A model generated the notes under the pieces. That model saw nothing but the letters and a program-made list of their open reading frames with translations, had not been told where the DNA came from and ran no database searches. Shown piece by piece: positions 7,663 through 17,600 of a stretch of DNA of 24,434 nt. Within the stretch, counting starts at the first letter, position 1, and each line of letters begins with the position of its first letter. The DNA lies in NCBI GenBank assembly GCA_023379355.1, contig JAMCUD010000004.1:1-24434 (forward strand), in the 5' to 3' direction. The position numbers and the translations under genes are program-made. The stretch is from Thermoplasmatota archaeon. GTDB lineage: Archaea > Thermoplasmatota > Thermoplasmata > Thermoplasmatales > Thermoplasmataceae.

Positions 7663-7706
7663 TGCAACAGGCATCTCTGTTGGCATTAATGTAGGTGGCT
7701 GTTGCA
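7663..7706. promoter_or_regulatory. Repeated CAACAG/CTGTTG inverted elements upstream of arlB
   Basis: TGCAACAG at 7663-7670 is matched by CTGTTGCA at 7699-7706 (perfect 8-bp inverted pair). A further CTGTTG at 7677-7682 pairs with CAACAG at 7665-7670 across a 6-nt loop. All three copies sit in the 120-bp gap before arlB. If the A-rich GCAAAAAAC at about 7643-7651 serves as a weak TATA, the elements fall where an activator would bind. If transcription starts further upstream, they form a leader hairpin. Confidence 0.4.
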
Positions 7707-7726
7707 ATATGATGAAAATCAGTTCG

Positions 7727-8242
7727 TTATAGATCTGAACCCCTGAGGATATCATAACTGCCGGAAAGATAAGCCTGCCTCAGGCGGGAGTAAGATTCCG
7801 CATTCCTCATGGCATACTCCTTCAGCTTCTGATCACCAGTTCTTTTTACTACCCCTGGAACCCCGGCAACCAGAGACAGCTCTGGCACAGTGAAGTTTTG
7901 CTGAACCACAGATCCAGCTGCAATTACAGACCCACTATTTACGGTGGCACCGTTCAGTGTCAAGGCGCCCATGCCAACTATGACATAGTCATGGACAACT
8001 GACCCATGTACCACAGCGTTATGGCCAACAGAAACAAAGTTTCCTATCAATGCTGCATGGTCAATCTCAGTGTGCACAGTCACATTATCCTGTATATTTG
8101 AATCGTTTCCGACAAATATTCTGTTTAGGTCTCCACGAAGAACTGCCCCTTCCATAATAGCTACCCTGTCTCCAATGGTGACATCGCCAATCAGGGTTGC
8201 AGACTTTGCAATATAGCATTCCTTCCCAATCTTTATTGCCAT
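7727..8242 (-). CDS. Gamma-class carbonic anhydrase-like hexapeptide-repeat protein
   Basis: This is a left-handed beta-helix protein of 171 residues, normal for the bacterial/archaeal gamma-CA-like (YrdA/CaiE) group. Hexapeptide-type turns run from residue 10 to 130, and a C-terminal helix follows. Motifs seen are AVLRGD (33-38), NIQDNVTVH (49-57) and GHNAVVHG (73-80). His57, His74 and His79 match the three metal ligands of Cam-type enzymes. The long acidic loop of archetypal Cam is absent, so true carbonic anhydrase activity is uncertain and acyl-transfer or another metal role is possible. A TATA box (TTATATAA) about 26 nt before the ATG indicates a leaderless transcript. The gene is upstream of and co-directional with the archaellum operon, but 120 bp away, so probably a separate unit. 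Confidence 0.9.
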   Translation of the reverse strand: MAIKIGKECYIAKSATLIGDVTIGDRVAIMEGAVLRGDLNRIFVGNDSNIQDNVTVHTEIDHAALIGNFVSVGHNAVVHGSVVHDYVIVGMGALTLNGATVNSGSVIAAGSVVQQNFTVPELSLVAGVPGVVKRTGDQKLKEYAMRNAESYSRLRQAYLSGSYDILRGSDL

Positions 8243-8260
8243 GGTTACAAGTATTGCTGG

Positions 8261-8271
8261 ATATTATATAA
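8261..8271 (-). promoter_or_regulatory. TATA box of the gamma-CA-like gene
   Basis: TTATATAATAT on the minus strand is centred about 25 nt before the ATG at 8242, consistent with a leaderless mRNA. Confidence 0.6.
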
Positions 8272-8407
8272 GAGAAAACAGCGTTCATCAGGAACAGGCA
8301 TATCATTGGCATAAGGTGCCTGGCAACTGAAGATGTTGCTGCATTTGGGCTGAAGAATTTACACGAGGCATATTTTCGCCGCCGTGCAGTATTGCTGAAA
8401 GGATAAG

Positions 8408-8415
8408 TTTATATT
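8408..8415 (+). promoter_or_regulatory. TATA box of the RHH gene
   Basis: TTTATATT is centred about 27 nt before the TTG at 8438 and 30 nt before the ATG at 8442. Transcription should therefore begin close to one of these codons. Confidence 0.55.
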
Positions 8416-8488
8416 CAGTATTTAAATTGTCAGACGATTGTATGATCTGGAATCTAATTCCGGGCATTCATACAAGGGGGCCAGGATA

Positions 8489-8818
8489 TTGTCAGTACCA
8501 TATAGGATAACCGTACGCGTTTCGAAGGAGACGATGAACCAGCTTGAGGAGCTCGTAGAGAATTTTCAGTACGAGACAGTATCCGACATAGTCAGAAGAG
8601 CGATCGACGAATTCATAGAGAGGAACTACAGGAAGGGTCCGACTTCCAAGATTGATCTTGTACTTCCAAAGAAGATGATTCAGGATCTTGAAACAGACCT
8701 TAACCAGGGTTCAGCAATATCTCTGGATGATCTCATTAGGGTAATATTAAGGGACTACACCCTTAGCCGCGTCAACAAGGAGATCAAGGAGATATCAAAG
8801 GAAGAGAATGTTAAATAA
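8489..8818 (+). CDS. Small regulator with two ribbon-helix-helix units
   Basis: The product resembles CopG/Arc/MetJ-type DNA-binding proteins. From the TTG at 8489 it has 109 residues. The first RHH unit is PYRITVRVSKETMNQLEELV plus a helix VSDIVRRAIDEFIERN. A second strand-helix-helix pattern follows (SKIDLVLPKKMIQDLETDL plus SLDDLIRVILRDYT), so one chain may carry a pseudodimer. The C-terminus is a charged tail. The start is uncertain: TTG 8438 (126 residues, leaderless position) and TTG 8489 (just before the RHH strand, with a G-run upstream) are the only sensible in-frame options. The ATG at 8442 is out of frame. No ligand domain is seen, so the target is unknown. It lies 24 nt before pheT and in the same direction. 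Confidence 0.78.
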   Translation: MSVPYRITVRVSKETMNQLEELVENFQYETVSDIVRRAIDEFIERNYRKGPTSKIDLVLPKKMIQDLETDLNQGSAISLDDLIRVILRDYTLSRVNKEIKEISKEENVK

Positions 8819-8819
8819 T
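8811..8819 (+). promoter_or_regulatory. TATA box of pheT overlapping the RHH stop codon
   Basis: TTAAATAAT is centred 28 nt before the pheT ATG at 8843 and includes the TAA stop of the upstream gene. pheT may therefore have its own leaderless transcript. Confidence 0.5.
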
Positions 8820-8842
8820 TAACCGCCGCATTCTGGATAGTA

Positions 8843-10459
8843 ATGGTTGTAGTAAGGGGAGATAGGGTCCAAACAGAGGAGATCTTTGGCACCGATTTTT
8901 TAAAGAAAGTTTCAGGATTCTCAGAAATAATAGGATACACTGTTGAATCTGATGGCACAGATATCAAGATCGAATTCAATCCGGATAGGCCCGATCTTTT
9001 CTCTTTTACAACGCTGGATTCGGCCATAAGGACATTTTTCCTTGAATCTGAAATTCCCAAACAGGAAAGTGTGGTAGGAGATGTCAGTTTCTATATAACT
9101 GAAGAGGCCCTCAGGTTGCGGCCGTTTGTGACTTCATTCGTTTGCAGGGGTGGAAAGATCGGTGCCAGGCAACGGGACATGATTGATTTTCAGGAAAGAA
9201 TCCACCAGACCATCGGGAAGGACCGTTACAAGGTATCCATAGGAATCCATGATCTGGAAAGGCTGAAGCCACCTTTCAGGTACATATCAAAGCCAAGGGA
9301 CAAGGTTTCATTCATTCCTTATGATGGGAACAGAGAGATGACTGCTGAAGAAATACTCAGCCTTCATGAGAAGGGGCGACAGTATTCCAATCTGCTCACC
9401 TCAGACAATGTGCCCATAATTGAAGATTCCCTCAATCAGGTTCTCTCCATGCCGCCAATAGTAAACGGTATTGCTTCACGGGTATCCGAGTCAACTTGCA
9501 ATTTCTTCATAGACATAACCGGTACCGATATGAAAAGTGCGTATGGCGCATCCCTGCTCCTTCGTCACTTCTTCCGATCAGCTGGATACATTGTGGAGGA
9601 AACCCGTCAGACTGGCGGTATTCCATACTCGGAAATACTGGCAAACGACAACCGGGTAATCAAAGTAAGAATATCAGAGACGAAGAAGATTTTGGGGCAA
9701 GGCAGCCTGAAGCTAGATGATATTGGCATTTCCCTGAGGAGGATGGGTTACTCTTTGCCGCCAGAGTTTGATGCAATATCTATCCCTGTGAACGTGCCTG
9801 GATCTAGGCTGGACGTAATGGGTGAGGTCGATATAATTGAGGACATAGGAAAGGCTCTAGGTTATGGTTCAGTTCCTGAATTTCGTCCCAATCTTGATCT
9901 TGTGGGTTCTCTTCGGGATGACACACGTATAAAGGACAGGATAAGGGAGGTATCTGTTGGCCTTGGGTTCCAGGAGGCCATGACATTTGTGGTTACTGCA
10001 TCAAAATTCTCGGCTGGCCTTGGAAGGGGATCTGGTGCAGAAATTATGAATCCAAAGAGCCAGGATTTCAATGTCATAAGGGATAGGCTGAGGCTTAATA
10101 TTCTCGATCTGCTTAGAATCAACAAGAGACGCAATCTTCCGCAGCGAATTTTCGAGATAGGCGATGTTGTGATCGATTTCAGCCAGAAAACCCATTTATG
10201 CTACGGCATCACAGATTCACGGGCGGGTTTTTCCAGCATCAAGCAATACTTAAATGCGCTTTTGCAAAGGTTTGGAAAGGTTGAACCCATATTTATACCA
10301 GAGGCAGGTGCAGAATTCATACCAGGAAGGTCAGGGAAGATCGTGATCAACGGAAAGGACTTCGGCATTATAGGTGAAATCCATCCCGAAACATTACAGA
10401 AATTCGATCTTGCAAACCCTGTGGCATTATTTGAAATTGACATAGATGCCCTTAAGTGA
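8843..10459 (+). CDS. pheT: Phenylalanyl-tRNA synthetase beta subunit
   Basis: PheT pairs with PheS in an (alpha-beta)2 enzyme that charges tRNA-Phe. At 538 residues this is the short archaeal/eukaryotic form, without the N-terminal EMAP-like and C-terminal anticodon-binding domains of bacteria. Seen are the N-terminal FNPDRPDLFS motif and a B3/B4-type region (RPFVTSFVCRGGKI onwards, with GIHDLE and PPIVNG). The B5 segment includes VPGSRLDVMGEVDIIEDIGK followed by ALGYGSVPE. A C-terminal catalytic-like core contains MNPKSQDFNVIRDRLR and FEIGDVV. The ATG at 8843 is probably leaderless. pheS is not in the window. The gene converges on the regulator at 10474 with a 14-nt gap. Confidence 0.96.
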   Translation: MVVVRGDRVQTEEIFGTDFLKKVSGFSEIIGYTVESDGTDIKIEFNPDRPDLFSFTTLDSAIRTFFLESEIPKQESVVGDVSFYITEEALRLRPFVTSFVCRGGKIGARQRDMIDFQERIHQTIGKDRYKVSIGIHDLERLKPPFRYISKPRDKVSFIPYDGNREMTAEEILSLHEKGRQYSNLLTSDNVPIIEDSLNQVLSMPPIVNGIASRVSESTCNFFIDITGTDMKSAYGASLLLRHFFRSAGYIVEETRQTGGIPYSEILANDNRVIKVRISETKKILGQGSLKLDDIGISLRRMGYSLPPEFDAISIPVNVPGSRLDVMGEVDIIEDIGKALGYGSVPEFRPNLDLVGSLRDDTRIKDRIREVSVGLGFQEAMTFVVTASKFSAGLGRGSGAEIMNPKSQDFNVIRDRLRLNILDLLRINKRRNLPQRIFEIGDVVIDFSQKTHLCYGITDSRAGFSSIKQYLNALLQRFGKVEPIFIPEAGAEFIPGRSGKIVINGKDFGIIGEIHPETLQKFDLANPVALFEIDIDALK

Positions 10460-10473
10460 TTTCTACTTTCCAT

Positions 10474-11502
10474 TCACTGGTGAAACAACTCCCTCTGCTG
10501 TTCCCGAGTCATTGCAATTCCCAGAGCTGCCATATCACCCAACCCAAAGTCCTTTCGGGAGAAGTCGTAGTCTTGGAGTGAACGCAGCAAAGTATTACGC
10601 CCCGTTCGCGTCATCTTTCCCACTATTTTTGTTGCTTCAATTCCCGATTCCTTATCTAGGAACTGAACCGGGTCCAGCCAATAAGTCTTCATCATGTCGT
10701 CTAACATCTGCATGTTTTTTGCCAGGAATGGGACATTTGTGCTGATTACACAGCATGGAAAACCATCCAGCAGTTTAGAATATGTGGATTCTACCCTGAT
10801 TCCGGGCCGATCCATTAGCTTTGTCAAATAGGGCTCCCAAATTGCAATACTGCAGCAATTTCCATCCAGGAACTGCTGTATTCCATGGGTGGGGTTAGTG
10901 AAAACAGTCATTTCCTCAACAGGAAGTTCAGTCCTGGCCACCATTGTTATCATTGTGGAGCTTGCAGAGGTAAGAACACAGTTCTTGCAGCCCCCTTCCC
11001 TCGACAGAATTGCAGACCCGCCGCTTGCTATCCCTCCTAGGACTTTTATATTTCCAGACAGAAGCCCATATGATATGGTTGGAATGGAAGGCGCCATGGC
11101 AAGGTCTAGGGATCCCACATGCAACCTTCTAAGTATTTCTGGGACAGAATCCAATGGAACAATCTCCAATCTTACGTTGAACTTTTCAGCAAACGCCATT
11201 ATTGTGGATACGAGCGGCAGGTATTCACTTGATCTGAGCATTCCCACCCTCATAATTCCATTGACCAAGCCCGGGAAGTAGCGGGTGAGAAATACTCTCA
11301 TTGAGGTTCCACTCTTCGTTCTCACGATGATTCGCCTTTTCTCCATACCTGATAGGAGTTCAGAACAGTAGCTTCTGGAGATAGTTATCAGTCTCTCCAG
11401 TTCAGACTGCTGAATGCCCTGTTCCATCCTCTTTTCAAGGATGGCTGAAATCTTCTCTTCCGTGGAAGCCCTGTTCCGTTTCAGCCCGTTCTTTCTTCTC
11501 AT
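10474..11502 (-). CDS. Winged-helix regulator fused to a substrate-binding-protein-like domain
   Basis: 342 residues with no signal peptide or membrane helix, so cytosolic. Residues about 14-75 form a winged helix (EEKISAILEKRMEQGIQQSE, helix ISRSYCSELLSGMEKRRII, then a strand). Residues about 84-340 resemble the NMT1/NrtA/SsuA type of periplasmic binding protein fold: MRVGMLRSSEYLPLV, HVGSLDLAMAP, GNIKVLGGIASGG and IWEPYLTKLM. This architecture is that of a one-component ligand-responsive transcription factor. Cysteines are grouped: CKNC at 172-175, CC at 216-217 and CC at 250-251. The ligand is unknown; related folds bind nitrate, sulfonates or pyrimidine precursors. A database caller might label it an ABC solute-binding protein, but the HTH and lack of export signal argue otherwise. 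It is divergent from aglB. Confidence 0.82.
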   Translation of the reverse strand: MRRKNGLKRNRASTEEKISAILEKRMEQGIQQSELERLITISRSYCSELLSGMEKRRIIVRTKSGTSMRVFLTRYFPGLVNGIMRVGMLRSSEYLPLVSTIMAFAEKFNVRLEIVPLDSVPEILRRLHVGSLDLAMAPSIPTISYGLLSGNIKVLGGIASGGSAILSREGGCKNCVLTSASSTMITMVARTELPVEEMTVFTNPTHGIQQFLDGNCCSIAIWEPYLTKLMDRPGIRVESTYSKLLDGFPCCVISTNVPFLAKNMQMLDDMMKTYWLDPVQFLDKESGIEATKIVGKMTRTGRNTLLRSLQDYDFSRKDFGLGDMAALGIAMTREQQRELFHQ

Positions 11503-11636
11503 TATACAATCACATGATCATCCGCATGCTAAAAATGCATTGATGGCAATAAAAAATGCCTCGCAAAATGCCAGAGATTACTCCAGATTAGTTTTTTATA
11601 TATTGTTTCCATTAGTGCACTTCAGGTACGACGCCA
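11503..11636. promoter_or_regulatory. Divergent regulator/aglB promoter region with short repeats
   Basis: Rightward, TTTTATATATT (11594-11604) is a strong TATA box about 26 nt before a start near 11625, giving aglB a short leader containing AGGT. Leftward, TTTTTAGC (about 11529-11536) lies about 30 nt before the regulator ATG at 11502. Between them, AAAATGC occurs three times (11532-11538, 11553-11559, 11565-11571). ATGATCAT at 11514-11521 is an 8-bp palindrome near the regulator start. These are candidate operators, possibly for the regulator itself. Confidence 0.5.
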
Positions 11637-14600
11637 ATGGATATTCAGTATGATCAGGAATCCACAGTACAGGCAAGACTGGCAAGGCATGCCGACTTCA
11701 TCATTGTTGGGATACTTTTTGTATTCTACCTGTTCTTCGCCAATTACTATGCCTGGGGATTAACGTTTGTGAACGGCGGCGGGATCAGTACGCTTCCAAC
11801 TTCTGGAGGCAGCGATCCCTATTACAACTTCTATCTAATCCTGCATTTCCTGTCAACGGGTCACTGGCTGGTGCACGATCCAAGCCTTAACTATCCATTC
11901 GGCTCAACTAATCCAAGGAATCCATTCTTTCATGTCATGCTGGTATTCGTAGCAGAAGTGCTGGCACCCATATTCGGCGCGAAGATGGCAGCTTTCTATG
12001 CATTCGAGGAATTTGACGCCGTCTTTGGCGCACTTCTCATTATACCGGTGTATCTCATAACAAAGGAGATATTCGGGAAGAAGGCAGGATACCTGGCAGC
12101 TTTCCTCTACACCCTGATGCCGAGTAACCTTTCCGCCGGGATTCTTTCAGGCGGCAGAATGCACACCCCTGAGCTCATTTTCGCGTTCTTTACTGTTTAT
12201 TTCTTTGCCATGGCAATGAAGTATACAAAAAAGAACAGCATAATAGATGGTCTTCATGATATAAGAAAGCTCCCTTCAAGATTGCGCGAGTTTTACTATC
12301 AGAATACTCTGGCTACAGTTTATGCACTGCTTGCAGGGGCATCTCTGGGTGGGCTAATGCTTGCATGGCAGGGTTATGCCTACATTGAGGCAATCATACT
12401 TATCTATGTGGCAATCCAGTTAATTGCTAACCTTATCCTTAAAAAACCCACGGGATACATTACCTTCTACACAGCACTCTTCATAATTCTTGGCTTTGCC
12501 ATGGGGGCATATTATTATCAGGCAATAGGTGAGGGCCCAGCCTGGTACAATGCAGAACTCCTCATTGGAATTCTAATAATATTGTTCTCTGGTGTTATAA
12601 ACATAATTGGCAGGAGGCCGTGGGTTCTTATTATCCCCCTCCTCCTTGTTGTTGCCGGCGGCGGAGTTTTGGGCCTTAATTACCTTGCCCCCTCGCTTCT
12701 TCACAGGCTACTGAGCGGTGATGGGTACTTCATAAAAACACGTGTATATGACACAATAGCAGAAGCCCAGGCTCCAGCTCTTGGTCAGTATATCTCAGGG
12801 TTCGGTGTGGCTCAATTTATCCTTGGGATAGCAGGACTCATATATATTGTATATCTATACATAAAGGAAAGAAAGGAAGAGATACTCTTCGTCCTTGTCT
12901 TCTCACTGGTTTCAATATACATGAGTTTTGCAGCAGCACGTTTCAATATAACCGCAGCTCCGGCTTATGGAATTCTTGGGGCTGCAATTCTTATGTACTT
13001 TGCCAGAATGGTTAAGATTGATGACCTCAAGAACAGGAAAAATGTTGGCTATGGCTCAATAAGGAAGGCTATCAAGGGAAACATAAAATGGGTGCAGGCA
13101 GCATTTGTTGTAATAATAGCGCTTGTCCTCCTGGTGCCATCCGCCCTTTCCATGGTATCGGCATCCGTTCCGGCCAACACTGCGTCACAGATTAACACCG
13201 AACTGACGAACGCCATACCGGCTTTCCTCAAGGTGAACAAGACTTCAACAGTATCGTTTGCCGGTGCGCTTGGGGTTCCAATAGACAACGCCAGCCAGCC
13301 GCTTGCTCTCTCTTTCTCGTGGCTTGCAACACAGAATAGCAACCTTCCAATATCTGAAAAACCTGCTTATGTTAGCTGGTGGGACTATGGATTCCAGGAA
13401 CTCTATCAAGGCCAGCATCCCACTGTAGCAGACGATTTCCAGCAGGGCATACCACAGGCGGGTGAAATACTCCTTGCCCAAAATCAGAGCCAGGATATAG
13501 CGCTATTCATAGCAATAGATCTTCAGGCAAATTATCAGCAGAATGGAAACCACTTCAGTCCAAATGTTGAGAATTCAATTATATCTGAACTTGGAACTAA
13601 GGAATACAGGACGATAGTGAATGTTTCCGCCAATCCAGGTGATTTCACCAGTACTGTTCTTAACAATCCATCAATTTATGGGCAGTATGTAAGCAGCATA
13701 ACTTCATCCAATGTCTACTATGCTTTCCTTAAGGGGAACCTATCATATGAATATCCAACGTCGACCCTTGTAAATCTTTATCAGAACCTGATACAGGAAA
13801 CAGGATATCAGATAAGTTATATACAGATTGACCACAACTTATTCCCCTCTTCAGCAACAAGTCCCGGCATCTTTTATGCACCAGCGTATCTAACATACAC
13901 TCCGTCATATGCTTCATCTGGCGGCGAAATAATACCTACTGAATATTACAACGTGTATGGAATTACCGATAACGGTACATTCCCGCTGAATCAGCTTAAC
14001 AGCTCAGCGGTTGTCCTTAACTATACGATCCAGTATACGCCACAGTTCTACAATTCATCAATTTACCGCTTCACCATAGGTTATCCCCCCACAGCAGTGG
14101 GACAGACAAACGGAATACCGGGTGTGAGTTTTGGGCAGACAACAGACACTGTAATGCCAGCCTGGAATATGAGCCATTTTGAAGTCGTATACGAGAACAG
14201 CTTGTACAATCCGTACAAGAATTACCAGGCACATCCAACTGACTTCAAGGAAATACCTCTCCAGGAAGCATACAAGCTACAGAAAGAAAATAACGGTACT
14301 GTGGTTCTATTCTCCTCAGCCTCACAGATGCTGACATACAGTGATCCAATTGTTGAATATTTCCCTGGGGCCATAGTGCAGGGAAAGGTCACAACTCCTG
14401 ACGGAACTCCGGTTCCAGGTGTCAGGGTCACGATATTTGACCAGTATGGCATACCGCACCAAACTGTTGTTACAAATGACAATGGTGAATACACTTTATC
14501 TGCAGTGCCCGGGAATGATACACTCATCTTCAGCACAGGATCACTAAACCAGGAGTACCTCATAGGGTCAAATTCCGTGGGGCAGAAGACCATTAACGTA

Positions 14601-17600
14601 ACAAACGCCCAGGCTGAAAGGATCACAACAGGTTATAACACAACAACTGGACTTCCAAGCTATTACATCACTGAAAATCTCCAGGTATCCTCAAGCTCGG
14701 TGTCTGGTTCCGCCCAGTATTCCTTCCAGCAGAATCCTGCAATTTCCTCTCCTAGCTCTGCAAACACAGTGACCATCAGATCGGGGAATGTCATACTTAC
14801 TAACAGCACGTATGGCCTGAAGTATAATCTGAGCATCAATAACGGAAACTGGTCAATGAAGGATGTCCCCCCTCTTTCATATGAGGCAAGTCTCTATACT
14901 GATGGGCATATGTTTTCAGACCTGCAGCAGGTAAACGTTACTGTTGGTGGAAATCTGGCTTACAACATCAAGGTTCCATTTGACGTCGTATTTGCCCGCA
15001 TCATGGTTGCTGGGTCTCCAGTTTCTGGCGTCTCCATGTCCGCATTTGCCCAGAATGGAACAGTATGGGATTACGTGTCATCCAACAGTTCAGGGGTGGC
15101 ACGAATATACGTGACGCCAGGCACATATTCGGTAAGAGCGGCCGGAGCATATCTGTCGTCATATCCCCAGACCATAAGCTTCTCCGGTTGGAATGAGAAT
15201 CGTAGCCTGAACGTAACACCAGATCCATCTGCTCAACTCTCAGTTTATGTCACCAATCCAGGGTCCTCCCTCAATGGCACTCTTTATCATGATGGGGCGG
15301 TTTCATCTGCACTTGCGTTGAATGATAATGGAAATGGTATGCTTACTGCCACAGTTCCACTGGGAACTTATACAGTTTATCTGACATCTGGAAACAAATC
15401 ATTCATGGAGACTGTGCAGGTTAACAGCAACATGTCGCTTACCGCAACCCTTGAAAGCTCCAGTATGGTTAGCGTAACGTCTCATATCCACGGCATATCA
15501 TCATATTCGGGAACATATGAAATCCTGTCTTCCAGCGGTTTCCTTCAGAAGGTTTACTCGTCGGGGAACTCATGGAAGATAATGGTTCCATCTGGATACT
15601 ATTCGGTATCTGGCATTGGCACATATACTGGCGGCACCTTATACGGGCTCACACAGGTTGTTACGCCTTCAAGCGTAAACGTCAACCTCAGCCTCCAGTA
15701 CAACGATACAGTTTCGGTTCTGCCTTTTATTTCCACCGGTTCGGCAACGGGCTACTCAACTTCCTCATCACTTTTCTCTGGAATAGTGGTGCTCAGGTAC
15801 GACAACAACCCAATTTATTATTCAGAATTGTCCACGACTGGTTACTCACAGCTTTACTTCCCATCATATGCAAGCGGACTGACATTTGTGAACTACAGTG
15901 GCGCATTCTTCCAGAACCAGTCATACAGGGTTTCAGCTGGAACACAGAATCTTCCTCTGGTGCCTAAGACATTATCTTTCAGCGTTGCAGTATCTGGTTC
16001 TAACTACAAGGTTGACGGTTCAGAACTCAGCCTTATAGGTAATAACGGGGCATTCAACTATACAGTTGTAACGGGAAATAACCCTGTTGAGATTCAGCCA
16101 GGTCTTTATGCGGTATCTATCCATAAATCAGGAGAAACCATCGTTGCAGACAGATCAGTAATATCTGTAGTTAACGGCATGGTCCCCGACGTTACCATCA
16201 ATTCATCTGCCTACTCCAGTGTAAATGTGAGTGGTTCCAGGACTGCCTACTTGTATAACTCTTCAGGCTCACAGTTTTCAAACCTATCGATGATCTACAA
16301 TGGTCAATATACCCTGTACGCGTTCAACTCCACCAGGGGCGTTGCAGTATCACAGGTTAATATAACTGGTGACACGACACTTAATCCTTCCTATGGCTCA
16401 TTCATATATGCCAACCTATCCAACAGCCTGCAGCAGTCTGGTGGCACCTATTATGTTGCGGGGAGCAGTTTCAACATCTCGTTCCAGCAGGGTAGAGTAG
16501 CACTCCCATCAGGATCCTACACTGTGACGTATGAAGATCGGGTGGCAAACAGTTCCGGCTCATTCATTATTAACGGATCATTCAGCACCTACCTTGGGTC
16601 CAGTTCGAACGTCATTGTGCCAGTTAGCCAGCACAACTTGCTGGCAACTCTGGAAGGATATGTAACATACGGATCATCAGCTTCTAGCTATGCCACTGTA
16701 ATGCTCCTGAATTCCACAGGATCACTGGCGTACAAAACACATGCAAATTACCTGGGATACTATTCACTTAGTGTCAGCACTGGCCAATATACTCTTTACG
16801 TTCTGAACAACGCAACTTCCACAGGATTCTTTGGTTCGCTTTCAATTCCGGGATTTACAAAATCATATGATGAGAACGTAACTATGCTGCCTGCTTACAA
16901 GGAGCTTATTTCCGTAAACCTCGGAGCCTCTATCATATACCACACAGTAACCGCCTCTGTGGGTAATGCTGTCTTTAGTTTCAATTCAAGCGTGGGCAGC
17001 ATCACTCTTCCAATTGGAAATTACACATTTTCATCATCACTCTCCAGCACCACAATGGCATCCAACGGGACCTCAATAAGTGTAAGCTATTCACAGTCGG
17101 AAACGTTATATATCAACAGCGCCCAGTCCATTCAGATAACGCTGCAGCTCGTGGTCTATCATGCCTTCAGCCTAAAGCTGGACACTCCCGTTCAGGCCAT
17201 AAAGCCAGGATCAAGTGAGACTGGAAATGTAACAATAACGAATCAGGGAAATTCGGTTGTTAACGTGACATTATCCTCAGGAAGCAGCAAATGGACGGTA
17301 AAGTTCAACCAGACCAGCTTCATATTGCAACCAGGCCAGCACATGAACCTGACTTTCAACGCAACCCTTACTGGCAACGTTGAATATGGCTCACAGCAGA
17401 TTCCAGTCATAATTTCATATGCTGGCGGCAGTACCTCATCGTCCATTCCGGTTAAAATACTCCAGTCTCCAGGCTACAGCATAAAACAAAATCTCACTCC
17501 GTTCACCAAGAACTCTGACATATACCTGCCAGTGGCTGTAAATAACACAGGAAATGCTCCGATTTCCGTAAATCTGAGCGTAAACGATACTGTTCTGAAA

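Larger units (their letters stand above)
8243..8437. other. Intergenic region with divergent promoters
   Basis: This is the longest non-coding stretch apart from the start uncertainty of the next gene. It holds the leftward TATA (8261-8271) and the rightward TATA (8408-8415). The middle (about 8270-8400) has an open plus-strand frame ending in TAA at 8404 but without a usable start codon. I see no RNA gene or convincing structure in it. Confidence 0.5.

Noticed and set aside
8273..8406. Open plus-strand stretch ending LKNLHEAYFRRRAVLLKG and a stop at 8404
   Set aside because: No ATG, GTG or TTG start in frame after the upstream stop, no recognisable family; could be a relic but nothing supports it.
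10474..11502. Annotation as an exported ABC transporter substrate-binding protein
   Set aside because: There is no signal peptide or lipobox, a winged helix precedes the domain, and no permease or ATPase gene is adjacent.
14360..17160. Possible DNA tandem repeats in the aglB tail
   Set aside because: The tail repeats in style (Ser/Thr/Asn-rich beta segments) but I could not see repeated DNA units; the similarity is compositional.
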